Assembly: GCA_963844805.1 (NCBI GenBank)
Contig: CAWJPU010000008.1
Span: 62,001-126,000, forward strand
Source of the DNA: JACCZR01 sp963844805
GTDB taxonomy: Bacteria; Actinomycetota; Thermoleophilia; Solirubrobacterales; Thermoleophilaceae
Length of the DNA stretch: 64,000 bases
Reading direction: 5' to 3'
Of the stretch, positions 43,904-55,125 are shown piece after piece (the stretch's first letter is position 1; every line of letters starts with the position of its first letter). The notes under the pieces are model-generated. The model was not told the DNA's origin. It did not search any database and was given only the letters and a program-made list of their open reading frames with translations. The position numbers were made by a program, and so were the translations under genes.

Positions 43904-44728
43904 CTAGTTCGGGTGGCCCTCGGAGCCGATGCCGAGCTCGCCGCGGAGGCGAATCGCGAACTCCGTGGTGGACTCGTCGGGCCGGTACAGCCCCATCTGC
44001 TGGTCGCGGACCACCCGGCCCTCGCGCAGCTCGATCACGCGCCGGCGCATCTTGTCCACCATCTCCTTGTCGTGGGTCGCCACGACCACCGTGGTGCCGG
44101 TGCGGTTGATGCGGTAGATCAGCTGCATGATCCCGATCGAGGTCTCGGGATCGAGGTTGCCGGTGGGCTCGTCGGCCAGCAACAGCGGCGGGTGGTTCAC
44201 GAAGGCGCGGGCGATCGAGACGCGCTGCTGCTCGCCGCCGGACAGCTCGTCGGGGTAGGCGTGCAGCTTGGTGGAGAGGCCGACCAGGCGCAGGATGTCG
44301 GGCACCTTCCGCCGGATCTCGTCACGGCCCTCGCCGATCACCTCCAGCGAGTAGGCGACGTTGTCGTAGACCGTGCGGTTGGGCAGCAGCTTGAAGTCCT
44401 GGAACACCGTCCCGACGTTGCGCCGCAGCATCGGCACCCGGTTGCGCGGGATCTTCGACAGCGGCTTGCCGGCGATCAGCAGCTCGCCCTCGTTGGGCTC
44501 GAGCTCCTTGAGCAGGAGCCGGATGCAGGTCGACTTGCCGCAGCCGGTGGGGCCGACGAGGAAGACGAACTCGCCGCGGCCGATGCTCATCGAGGCGCGC
44601 TGGAGCCCGACGACCCCGCCGTCGTAGGCCTTCGTCACGCCCTGGAACTCGACGACCGGGACGGTCTTCGTGACCGACGGCGCGGCTTCCGGCGCGCGTA
44701 CGCGCATGCGTGTCGGGGCAGAGGCCAC
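43904..44728 (-). CDS. ftsE: Cell division ATP-binding protein FtsE
   Basis: 274 residues from a GTG at 44728 (an ATG at 44707 is possible). Walker A LVGPTGCGKSTCIRLL, Q-loop TVFQDFKLLPNRTVYDNV, signature DELSGGEQQRVSIARA, Walker B LLLADEPTGNLDPET. The Q-loop and LLPNRTVYDN block distinguish FtsE from other ABC ATPases. A C-terminal extension of about 40 residues (QMGLYRPDESTTEFAIRL) is more than in E. coli. Encoded directly upstream of ftsX. Confidence 0.95.
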   Translation of the reverse strand: MASAPTRMRVRAPEAAPSVTKTVPVVEFQGVTKAYDGGVVGLQRASMSIGRGEFVFLVGPTGCGKSTCIRLLLKELEPNEGELLIAGKPLSKIPRNRVPMLRRNVGTVFQDFKLLPNRTVYDNVAYSLEVIGEGRDEIRRKVPDILRLVGLSTKLHAYPDELSGGEQQRVSIARAFVNHPPLLLADEPTGNLDPETSIGIMQLIYRINRTGTTVVVATHDKEMVDKMRRRVIELREGRVVRDQQMGLYRPDESTTEFAIRLRGELGIGSEGHPN

Positions 44729-44785
44729 GGCGGGCGCCCATGTAAGCGGACCTGCAGCGGTTTGGGGAGGTTTGCAGCGTTTCTT

Positions 44786-45415
44786 TCAGGTGCGTAGCCG
44801 CCACCGCAGCAGCAGATCGCCCCCGCCCTCGATCAGCGAGACCAGATCCAGCTGGAGCGGCGGTTCCAGCTCCGGCCCGGCGACGATGGTGAGCGGGTCC
44901 TCGCCACCGACCAGCTGCGGGCTGAGGGTGAGGAACAGCTCGTCCACCAGCCCCTGAGCCAGCAGCGCGGAGTTCAGCGTCGGCCCGCCCTCGCAGAGGA
45001 TCGATCGCACGCCGTGCTCGGCGCGCAGGAGCTCGATCAGGGCGGCCGGATCGTCGCCGACGATCGCATCCTCCAGGGGAACGTCGCCACTGCGGCTCAC
45101 CACCGCCATGACCGGCTCGGCGCCGAGGCCGCGGACCTGGCGGCGAGCGCGCGCCTCCTCGGTCTTGATCACTTGGCCGTAGCCCTCGGCGCGCACGGTG
45201 CCGGCGCCGGCCATCACGCAGTCGACGCGCTCGCGCAGCCCGTGGAACAGCGCGTGGTCGGCCTCCCCCCCGAGGCCCTTCGTGCGCCCCCCCAGCGTGG
45301 CGCGGCCATCCACGCTGGCCACCATGTTCAGCGCGAGGTACGGGTGGTCGGGAGGGAAGCCCTCCAGGAGCTCGCCCACCTCGAGCTCGGCGGGATCGGG
45401 GAACAGCCGGCGCAC
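44786..45415 (-). CDS. RibD C-terminal / dihydrofolate-reductase-like domain protein
   Basis: 209 residues from ATG 45415. Pattern: YLALNMVASVDGRATLGGRTKGLGG, VDCVMAGAGTVRAEGYGQV, ILCEGGPTLNSALLAQGLVDEL. This is the NADPH-dependent pyrimidine reductase/DHFR-like fold of RibD, without the deaminase domain. It may serve riboflavin synthesis or another reduction. 57 bases upstream of ftsE on the same strand. Divergent from the ECF sigma gene. Confidence 0.85.
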   Translation of the reverse strand: MRRLFPDPAELEVGELLEGFPPDHPYLALNMVASVDGRATLGGRTKGLGGEADHALFHGLRERVDCVMAGAGTVRAEGYGQVIKTEEARARRQVRGLGAEPVMAVVSRSGDVPLEDAIVGDDPAALIELLRAEHGVRSILCEGGPTLNSALLAQGLVDELFLTLSPQLVGGEDPLTIVAGPELEPPLQLDLVSLIEGGGDLLLRWRLRT

Positions 45416-45515
45416 GCCCGGAGACTAGGGCGTGACCTTTGGCCGGCCCGCGTGTTCCAGGGTTGAGCGCCCGGTGGACGCTCCCCGTCGCCATGCCGAT
45501 ACTTAGACCTCACCG

Positions 45516-46768
45516 ATGACGCCCAAGAGCCTCCTAGCCCCGGCCCGCCTGGCCGGAGTCCCGCTGTTGCGCTCCCAGAGCGACGAGCGCCTGGTGGACC
45601 TCGTCCGGGCCGGCAACGACGCCGCGTTCGAGGCGATCGTGGGCCGCTACCGCCGGCCGCTGATGCGCCACTGCTCGCGGATGGTCTCCGGCGAGCGCGC
45701 CGAGGACGTGGTCCAGCAGGCCTTCGTGCGCGCGCTCGCGGCGATGCGCCGCGACGAGCGCCCGCTGGACCTCAAACCCTGGCTCTACACGATCGCCCAC
45801 AACGCGGCGCTGAACGCCTTGCGCGAGCGCGCCGTGCCCAGCGACTTGCTGGAAGAGGAGGTCGACGGAGTCGAGCGCCCCGAGCAGGCCTACGAGCGCA
45901 GCGAGGGGCTGCGCTCGGTGGTGGCCGCGGTGAGCGCGCTTCCCGCGCGCCAGCGCGACGCGCTCGTCCTGCGCGAGCTGGAGGGGCGCAGCTACGACGA
46001 GATCGCCACCGAGCTGGGGGTCACCGGCGGCGCGGTGCGCCAGCTGCTGAACCGCGCCCGCACCACCCTCAGGGCGGGGGCGACGGCGATCACGCCCGAT
46101 GGGCCTGCTGCTGCGCATACCGCTCGCCGCCGACGAGCCGCTCGCCGAGCGCGTCGGCGAGCTGACCGTGGCCTCGGCCGGGCTGGGCACGGTCGCCGCC
46201 AAGGCGGCGGCCAGCGCGGTGGTGGCCGGCGCAGTCATCGGCGGCATCGCCGCGGCGCCCGACAGCACGGGCGACCCACTGCCCCCGCCGGTGCGGGGCG
46301 TGGTCACCGAGGCCGGCGAGGAGACCGCGGCGGCCGCCCTGAGCGGCCAGGACGGCGGCACGACGCCGGCGGCGCGGAGGCGCGGAGACGACGCCGGTGC
46401 AGACGACCGCGGCGGTGATTCCCGCGAAGACGACGACCGCAGCGGGCGGCGCACGGGCGCCGATGACGACAGCTCCGGCCCCGGCTCGGGCGGCAGCGAC
46501 GACTCCGGCCCCGGCGACTCCAGCGGCCCCGGCTCGGGTGGCGACGACAACTCCGGTCCCGGCAGCGGGGGCGACGCCATGCTCGCCGACGACAACTCGG
46601 GCAGCGGCTCCTCGGGGTCCGGGAGCAGCGGCTCGGGGAGCGGCTCCTCGGGGTCGGGCTCCTCTGGCTCGGGCTCCCGGCTCGTCGGGCTCGGGGTCCT
46701 CGGGCTCGGGCACCAGCGGCTCGGGCACCAGCTACGACCGCTCGGGCTCCTCCTCCGGCAGCGGCTGA
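45516..46768 (+). CDS. ECF-type sigma factor with membrane-like segment and Ser/Gly-rich tail (two frame breaks)
   Basis: Region 2 DERLVDLVRAGNDAAFEAIV to ERAEDVVQQAFVRALAAM and region 4 LPARQRDALVLRELEGRSYD with helix-turn-helix ATELGVTGGAVRQLLNRARTTL are complete. After ATAIT, near 46098, a one-base change joins a 300-residue extension: GLLLRIPLAADEPLAERVGEL, an Ala/Gly/Val hydrophobic stretch (AKAAASAVVAGAVIGGIAAA), then acidic and SG-rich repeats. A second change near 46680 keeps that repeat style to the TGA at 46768 (SYDRSGSSSGSG). This suggests a sigma factor anchored in the membrane by its own tail. Confidence 0.75.
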
Positions 46769-46800
46769 GCGGAGGCTCCAGGAGCCGGCAGCGGCTGAGC
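46755..46800 (+). repeat. 16-base direct repeat flanking a short hairpin
   Basis: CCGGCAGCGGCTGAGC occurs at 46755-46770 and 46785-46800, with GGCTCC-A-GGAGCC (46774-46786) between. The first copy contains the stop of the sigma gene. It lies between convergent genes, so it may help termination, but no T-run follows. Confidence 0.45.
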
Positions 46801-46808
46801 CGCGGGGC

Positions 46809-47789
46809 TTACGAGCCGATCGCGACCATGCGCTCGATCGGCACCCGCGCCCTCTCGGCAAGGGCGGGGTCGACGCGCACCTCGGGCGTCAGGTCGCGCA
46901 GGGAGTCGCGCAGCTTGGGCAGCGTGATCATCTTCATGAACTGACAGACCGCCGCCCGGTTGGCCGGAACGAAGCTCTTGTCCGGGTTCTCGGCCTCCAG
47001 CGGGTGCAGCATCCCCGTCTCGGTGGCCACGATGAAGGTGTCCGCGTCGGACTCGCGCGCGTGGCGCAGCATCCCGCCGGTGGACAGCATGTGGGTGTGG
47101 TCGGTGTCCACGTCGCCGGCCGCGACGTACTCCATCACCGAGGTCGAGCAGCCGCACTCGGGGTGGATGAGGAAGTCGGCGCCGGGGTGGCGCTCGCGGA
47201 CGTCCGCGATGTCGCTAGGGCGGATGCCCGCGTGCACGTGGCACTCGCCGGTCCACACGTGCATGCGCCGGCCGGTGACGCGCTCCACGTAGGCCCCCAG
47301 GAACATGTCGGGGCCGAACAGGATCTCCACGTCCTCACCGTGCTCGCGCCGGATGTGCTCGACCACCTGCACGGCGTTCGAGGAGGTGCAGCAGTAGTCG
47401 GTCTCCGCCTTGACCTCTGCCGTCGTGTTGACGTACATCACCACGACGGCGCCCGGGTGCTCGGCCTTCCAGGCGCGCAGCTCGTCGGCGGTGATGGAGT
47501 CCGCCAGCGAGCAGCCGGCGTCGAGGTCGGGTAGCAGCACCTTCTTCTCCGGCGACAGGATCGAGGCGGTCTCCGCCATGAAGTGCACGCCGCAGAAGGC
47601 GATCACCTCGGCGTCGGCCTCGGCGGCCTGGCGCGACAGGCCCAGCGAGTCGCCCACGAAATCGGCGACGTCCTGCACCTCCGGCACCTGGTAGTTGTGC
47701 GCCAGGATCACGGCGCCGCGCTCCTGGGCAAGCGCGCGCACTTCCTCCTTGAGAGCAGGAGTGTTCTCGAGCGTCAGCAGGTCCGGCAT
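46809..47789 (-). CDS. nadA: Quinolinate synthase NadA
   Basis: Condenses iminoaspartate with dihydroxyacetone phosphate to quinolinate for NAD synthesis; needs a [4Fe-4S] cluster. 326 residues from the ATG at 47789 after a GAGG site. Signature GAVILAHNYQVPEVQDVADF, cluster Cys in IAFCGVHFMAE, HPECGCSTSVMEY and RAAVCQFMKMITL, plus DLDAGCSLADS. Downstream of nadC on the same strand with a 61-base gap. A NadB L-aspartate oxidase gene is not in the window. Confidence 0.95.
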   Translation of the reverse strand: MPDLLTLENTPALKEEVRALAQERGAVILAHNYQVPEVQDVADFVGDSLGLSRQAAEADAEVIAFCGVHFMAETASILSPEKKVLLPDLDAGCSLADSITADELRAWKAEHPGAVVVMYVNTTAEVKAETDYCCTSSNAVQVVEHIRREHGEDVEILFGPDMFLGAYVERVTGRRMHVWTGECHVHAGIRPSDIADVRERHPGADFLIHPECGCSTSVMEYVAAGDVDTDHTHMLSTGGMLRHARESDADTFIVATETGMLHPLEAENPDKSFVPANRAAVCQFMKMITLPKLRDSLRDLTPEVRVDPALAERARVPIERMVAIGS

Positions 47790-47850
47790 GTTTCGCACCT
47801 CACTCGGTGTCGAAATGACGCGCGTAGGCCACGCGCTGTTGTACGCAATT

Positions 47851-48669
47851 CTAGCGCCGGCTGAGGACCAGGCTGAGATCCAGCGCCGGAGCCGAGTGAG
47901 TGAGGGCCCCGACGCTCACGAAGTCCACTCCCGTGGCGGCGATCTCCCCCACCGTCTCCAGGGTCACGCCGCCCGACGCCTCCAGCTCAGCCCGGCCCGC
48001 GGCGACCGCCACCGCCTTGCGCAGCAGGCCCGGCGCCATGTTGTCCAGCAGGATCCGCGCCGCGCCGGCCTCCAGCGCCTCGCCCAGCTCCGCCAGGTCT
48101 CGCACCTCGACCTCGACCAGCATGCCGTCGGGCGCCCCCTCCAGCGCGGCCCGCACCGCCGGGCCCACCCCGCCCGCCAGATCGGCGTGGTTCTCCTTGA
48201 TCAGGACGGCGTCCCAGAGCCCGTGGCGGTGGCTGACCCCGCCGCCGGCGACCACTGCCGTCTTCTCCAGCTCCCGCAGGCCCGGGGTGGTCTTCCGGGT
48301 GTCGAGGATCTGGGCCCCGGTGCCCTCCACGGCAGCCACGTAGCGGGCGGTCAGCGTTGCGACCCCCGACAGGCGGCCCAGCAGGTTCAGCGCCGTTCGC
48401 TCCCCGGCCAGCAGCGGGGCGGCCGGGCCCTCCACGGTGGCCACCGGCCCGCCGTCCCGCGATTCGCCCTCCGCGACCAGAGGCTCCCAGCGCAGCTCGG
48501 GATCGAGGCGGCGGAACACCTCCGCGGCGGTCTCCAGGCCGGCGATCACTCCCGGCGCCTTCTGCTCGATCCGGGCGCGCGCCCCGGCTCCGTCGGGGAC
48601 CACGAGGCGCGTTGTCACGTCACCGCTCCCGAGGTCCTCGGCAAGTGTTCGATCGATCAGATCTCCCAC
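47851..48669 (-). CDS. nadC: Nicotinate-nucleotide pyrophosphorylase (carboxylating) NadC
   Basis: Transfers phosphoribosyl to quinolinate with decarboxylation. 272 residues from GTG 48669. Blocks: TLAEDLGSGDVTTRLVVPD, LNLLGRLSGVATLTARYV, ILDTRKTTPGLRELEK, GGVSHRHGLWDAVLIKENH, and LEASGGVTLETVGEIAATGVD. All active-site Arg/Lys/His are present. First gene of a nadC-nadA unit. Confidence 0.95.
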   Translation of the reverse strand: MGDLIDRTLAEDLGSGDVTTRLVVPDGAGARARIEQKAPGVIAGLETAAEVFRRLDPELRWEPLVAEGESRDGGPVATVEGPAAPLLAGERTALNLLGRLSGVATLTARYVAAVEGTGAQILDTRKTTPGLRELEKTAVVAGGGVSHRHGLWDAVLIKENHADLAGGVGPAVRAALEGAPDGMLVEVEVRDLAELGEALEAGAARILLDNMAPGLLRKAVAVAAGRAELEASGGVTLETVGEIAATGVDFVSVGALTHSAPALDLSLVLSRR

Positions 48670-48865
48670 GCGACCGACAGTACGCGCCGGTGTCCGAGCA
48701 CGTGAGCGCGACCTGCGAGCGGCCGGACGGCGTACCGCTCCGCAACTCCTACGGGGTGAGCGAGCTGAGCGGCGAGGTCCGGGGCGAGGAACTGGTGGCG
48801 CTGGCCGACACGTCCTCCCTAGGCTGTGGGTGGGGGGACAGAACCCGGATATTGGAGCGAGCGAG

Positions 48866-49054
48866 ATGGACTGGAAGAACCTGGCGAAGAAGGGCTTCGC
48901 CGCATACAAGGACCAGCAGCAAAAGAAGTCGCACAGCAGCCATGGTCACGGCCACGGCCATCACGACCACGAGGAGCACGAGTACGAGGAGGCCCAGGTC
49001 GAGGAGGAGTCCTACGACGAGGGCGACTCCGGCGACGGCGGGGACGACGAGTAG
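48866..49054 (+). CDS. Histidine-rich small acidic protein
   Basis: 62 residues from ATG 48866 after GGAGCGAG. Opens DWKNLAKKGFAAYKDQQQKK, then a histidine cluster (SHGHGHGHHDHEEHEYEE) and a Glu/Asp/Gly-rich end. The His run suggests binding of a divalent metal such as nickel or zinc. Between nadC (divergent) and prfB (convergent), with a terminator behind it. Function unknown. Confidence 0.65.
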   Translation: MDWKNLAKKGFAAYKDQQQKKSHSSHGHGHGHHDHEEHEYEEAQVEEESYDEGDSGDGGDDE

Positions 49055-49135
49055 CAAGCCCGACCGAGCCGGCAGGCGGGCCGCGGGCCACGGACCCGGC
49101 TGCACCCGCCAGGCGCGAGGCGCGCGCACGGTCAG

Positions 49136-49167
49136 AAAAATTCGTCAGCGGGGCTGACGAATTTTTT
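49136..49167. terminator. Bidirectional intrinsic terminator
   Basis: Arms AAAAATTCGTCAGC and GCTGACGAATTTTT around a GGG loop form a 14-bp stem with an A-tract before and a T6 run after. It serves the His-rich gene (plus) and prfB (minus). Confidence 0.92.
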
Positions 49168-49224
49168 CGAGCGGGAGCGCACTCCGCCCCACCCCCCGCG
49201 GCCAGGCGGCCGGGTGGCCGCGGC

Positions 49225-50305
49225 CTAGTCCGTGGAGTTGCCCGAGCGCCGCAACAGCTCGGCCCGACGAACTCGTCCAGGTCCCCGTCCAGGACGCCTT
49301 GGGCGTTCCCGACCTCGACGTTGGTGCGGTGGTCCTTGACCATCGTGTATGGGTGCAGCACGTAGGAGCGGATCTGCGACCCCCAGGCCACGTCCTGCGC
49401 CTCGCCCTTCTCGCGCGCCATCTCCTCGCGCCGCCGCTGCTCCTCCAGCTCCACCAGCTTGGCCTTGAGCATCGCCATCGCGGTGGTCTTGTTGGCCGAC
49501 TGCGAGCGCTCGTTCTGGCACTGCACCACCACCCCGGTTGGCTCGTGCGTGATCCGCACCGCGGAGTCGGTCTTGTTCACGTGCTGGCCACCGGCACCCG
49601 AGGCGCGGTAGGTATCGATCTGCAGGTCCTCGTCGTCGATCTCGACGGCGACGTCGTTCTCCACCAGCGGGGCCACCTCCAGGCCGGCGAAGGCGGTGTG
49701 GCGGCGTGAGGCGGCGTCGAAGGGCGAGATCCGCACCAGCCGGTGGACACCCTTCTCCGCCGAGAACAGCCCGTAGGCGTTCTCGCCCCGGGCCAGGAAT
49801 GTCGCCGACTTGATGCCGGCCTCCTCCCCCGGGCTCGCCTCCTTCATCTCGGTCTTCATGCCGCGGCGCTCGGCCCACCGCAGCTCGGTCCGCAGCAGCA
49901 TCTCGGCCCAGTCCTGGGAGTCGGTGCCGCCGGCGCCGGCGTTGACGGTGACCATCGCGTCGCCGGAGTCGTAGCGGCCGCCGAACAGCCGCGCCTCCTC
50001 CAGCTCGGCCAAACGGGCGGTCAGCGACCCGCGCGTCTCCTCCAGCTCGGCGGCGATCGAGTCGTCCTCGGCGGCCATCTCCTCGAGGGCCTCGAGGTCG
50101 TCGATGTCGCTGGTCAGCGTGTCGAAGGCCTGGACGCGCCGGCTGACGGCGGCATGCTCGGACGAGACCTTGGCCGCGTGCTCGGAGTCGTCCCAGAACC
50201 CGGGGCGACCCATCTCCTCTTCCAGCGCGTTGCGGCGCTCCGCCAGCCCAGCGGGGTCAAAGAGAGTCCGTGAGCAGCTTCAGCTGGTCACGGAGCGCTG
50301 CAGCG

Positions 50306-50316
<11 letters not shown>
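49225..50316 (-). CDS. prfB: Peptide chain release factor 2, programmed +1 frameshift (plus one apparent error)
   Basis: Terminates translation at UGA and UAA. The ATG at 50316 lies inside the end of secA (11-base overlap). It reads AHSAALRDQ-like residues, then LKLLTDSL, and stops at UGA in CUU-UGA-C (50257-50262); shifting +1 continues DPAGLAERRNALEEEMGRP, the normal RF2 chain. Later blocks: TVNAGAGGTDSQDWAEML, IDTYRASGAGGQHVNKTDSA (the GGQ catalytic loop) and VRITHEPTGVVVQCQNERSQ. Near 49262 a single missing base joins DEFV to RAELLRRSGNSTD; that one looks like a sequence error. About 363 residues. Confidence 0.9.
50257..50262 (-). promoter_or_regulatory. Programmed +1 frameshift site of prfB (CUU-UGA-C)
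   Basis: On the mRNA the zero frame ends GAC-TCT-CTT-TGA; slipping one base forward reads GAC-CCC and enters the main RF2 frame. No upstream AGGGGG-type internal Shine-Dalgarno is present at the usual spacing (only ACGGAC), so shifting may be weaker or rely on slow termination alone. Confidence 0.85.
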
Positions 50317-53161
<2,845 letters not shown>

Positions 53162-53227
53162 GGCTTCCTACGGTAGCGGCGCGGCGCGGGCCGGGCGAGC
53201 GATCACCAGGCCGGCCGCCCCCGGTTT

Positions 53228-53569
53228 TTAGGGGGATGAGGCCCCTGGCTGCGGGCGCATCGCGTCGCGGCGCTTGCGGCGCTTGTCGCGGTGGCGCTTG
53301 ACCTGGCGGGCCAGGTCCTCGGCGAGCAGGTTGATCGAGCGCTCCATGTCCTCCGAGCGCTCGGAGGCTCGCAGCGTCACCCCCTTGAGATGGAGGGTGG
53401 CCTCCGCCACCTGGGAATCGCGGATGGAGGGGTTCCGCTCCTCCCTCAGCTCGACCTCGCAGTCGGCGAGCGAGGAGACCTGCCGGGAGACCTTGTCGAG
53501 CTTCCGCTCGAGTCGCTCGCGGTACTCGTCCTTGACCGCCACGTTCCGCCCCTTCACGTCGATGCGCAT
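53228..53569 (-). CDS. hpf: Ribosome hibernation-promoting factor, HPF/YfiA family (short form)
   Basis: 113 residues from ATG 53569 (AGAGGGGAGATG region before it). Opens RIDVKGRNVAVKDEYRERLE, then the ribosome-binding beta-alpha fold with EVELREERNP and LHLKGVTLRAS. It ends in an Arg/Lys-rich tail (KRHRDKRRKRRDAM) and lacks the C-terminal dimer domain of long HPF. It would dampen translation on idle 70S ribosomes. Sits 66 bases upstream of secA. Confidence 0.9.
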   Translation of the reverse strand: MRIDVKGRNVAVKDEYRERLERKLDKVSRQVSSLADCEVELREERNPSIRDSQVAEATLHLKGVTLRASERSEDMERSINLLAEDLARQVKRHRDKRRKRRDAMRPQPGASSP

Positions 53570-53626
53570 GCATCTCCCCTCTGAGTTGGTCGCGTTTGGC
53601 GATGGTACGCCCATCCGGCAAGCGCG

Positions 53627-54274
53627 CTACCTCCCGGGCGTTCTTGCGTAGGCCACCGCCACGACCTCCCGCGCACCTGCCGCGCGCAGCGCCTGGGCGC
53701 AGGCGGCCAGCGTGGCGCCGGTCGTGATCACGTCATCGACCAGCACGGCGCGCGGCGGCGCCATCCGCAGGGCGCGGAAGGCCGGGGCCCGCGCGAGGCG
53801 CGCGCGGCGTCCCCGGCCGAGCTGGCGCGCTCCCCCGCCGCTGCGCTCCAGCAGGTCGCACACGAGCAGGCCGGTCCGCTCCGACAGCCCCCGGGCCAGT
53901 ACCTCGGCCTGGTTGTAGCCGCGCTCGCGCCGCCGGCGCACGGCCAGCGGTACCGGCACCAGCGCGCCTTCCAGCAGCCCCGGCGGCGCGCCCGCCGCGA
54001 TCGCCGCCGCCAGCTCGCCGGCCAGCCCGCGGGCGCCGCGGAACTTGAGCCCTCCCACCAGGGCGCGGGCCGGGCCCTCGTAGGCCACCGGCGCCCAGGC
54101 AGGCACCCCCTCCGCGGCCGCGAGCACCGGCTCGGACCAGCGCAGCGCAGCGCGGCAGGGCCGGCACAGCGGATGCCCGCCCGCGGCCGCGCCGCAGCCC
54201 CAGCACAGCGACGGTGTGAGGACGGCCAGGGGCACGGGTGCCAGGCTCCCGCCGGCCGCGTTACGACACAGCAC
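53627..54274 (-). CDS. ComF family phosphoribosyltransferase-like protein
   Basis: 215 residues from GTG 54274. N-terminal zinc-ribbon CWGCGAAAGGHPLCRPC, then LVPVPLAVRRRRERGYNQAEVLARGL, and the PRPP loop RAVLVDDVITTGATLAACAQAL near residue 180. ComF helps DNA uptake in competent bacteria; the enzymatic reaction is not certain. Co-directional with hpf and secA. Confidence 0.9.
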   Translation of the reverse strand: MLCRNAAGGSLAPVPLAVLTPSLCWGCGAAAGGHPLCRPCRAALRWSEPVLAAAEGVPAWAPVAYEGPARALVGGLKFRGARGLAGELAAAIAAGAPPGLLEGALVPVPLAVRRRRERGYNQAEVLARGLSERTGLLVCDLLERSGGGARQLGRGRRARLARAPAFRALRMAPPRAVLVDDVITTGATLAACAQALRAAGAREVVAVAYARTPGR

Positions 54275-54297
54275 CCGCTTGCGACAATCGGGTGTGC

Positions 54298-55125
54298 GTG
54301 AACGACCCGCACCCTCAGCTCGAGTGGCTGGCCGACCCGTTCGTGCTCCTGCCCATCGTCACGCTGGCGGTGGTCTACGCCATGCGCTTTCGCACCGCGC
54401 GGGCCGAGGCGGGCGGGCGCGGAACCAGCCCGCTGCGCGCGCTGGCCTTCACCGCCGGGCTGCTGGTGCTCACCGTGGCGCTGGTCACTCCGCTGGACGG
54501 CCTGGGCGACCGCTACCTGTTCTCGGCGCACATGCTCCAGCACGTGCTGCTGGGCGACGTCGCCCCGCTGCTCCTGCTGCTCGGCCTCTCGCGCGTGATC
54601 ATGCGCCCCGCCACCCGGCGCCTGCAGCGCATCGAGCGCGCGCTGGGCCCGTTCGCCCACCCGCTAACGGGACTGCTGCTCTGGCTCGCGGTCATGTACC
54701 TGTGGCACATCCCGGTGATGTACGAGGCGGCGCTGAAGAGCCCCCTCGTTCACCTCGTCGAGCACGCCTCGTTCTTCGCCGCCGGGCTGGCCGTGTGGTG
54801 GCCCCTGATCCAGCCCGTGCCGATGCGGACCCGGCTCACGGGGATGTGGCCAGTGGCCTACATCGGCGCGGCCAAGTTCGGGCTGGCCACGCTCGGCCTG
54901 TACCTGACCTGGTCCTCCGGCGTGCTCTACGAGACCTACGAGCAGGCGCCGCGCATCTGGGGACTGAGCGCCCAGACCGACCAGAACGCGGGCGGCGCGA
55001 TCATGATGGTCGAGCAGTCGCTGACGTTCGTGATCGCGCTGGTGGTGCTGTTCAGCCTGGCGCTCAAGCAGTCGGAGACCGAGCAGCGCCGCCGCGAGCG
55101 CCTGGAGGACGCCGCCGCGGCCTAG
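54298..55125 (+). CDS. ctaG: Cytochrome c oxidase assembly protein CtaG (caa3 type)
   Basis: 275 residues from a GTG at 54298 (a GTG at 54292 is also possible). Seven hydrophobic segments; family blocks DRYLFSAHMLQHVLLGDVAP, LLLWLAVMYLWHIPVMYEAAL, HLVEHASFFAAGLAVWWP. It inserts copper into Cu-containing oxidase. Convergent overlap of four bases with the nucleotidyltransferase gene. Confidence 0.9.
   Translation: MNDPHPQLEWLADPFVLLPIVTLAVVYAMRFRTARAEAGGRGTSPLRALAFTAGLLVLTVALVTPLDGLGDRYLFSAHMLQHVLLGDVAPLLLLLGLSRVIMRPATRRLQRIERALGPFAHPLTGLLLWLAVMYLWHIPVMYEAALKSPLVHLVEHASFFAAGLAVWWPLIQPVPMRTRLTGMWPVAYIGAAKFGLATLGLYLTWSSGVLYETYEQAPRIWGLSAQTDQNAGGAIMMVEQSLTFVIALVVLFSLALKQSETEQRRRERLEDAAAA

Noticed and set aside
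48691..48864. A GTG frame (VSEHVSATCERPDG...) between nadC and the His-rich gene
   Set aside because: It has some coding character but no stop in a sensible place and no family; could be part of a promoter region or a broken small gene.
49262..49265. A second programmed frameshift in prfB near its 3' end
   Set aside because: No slippery site or stop arrangement; it resembles the single-base errors seen across the window.
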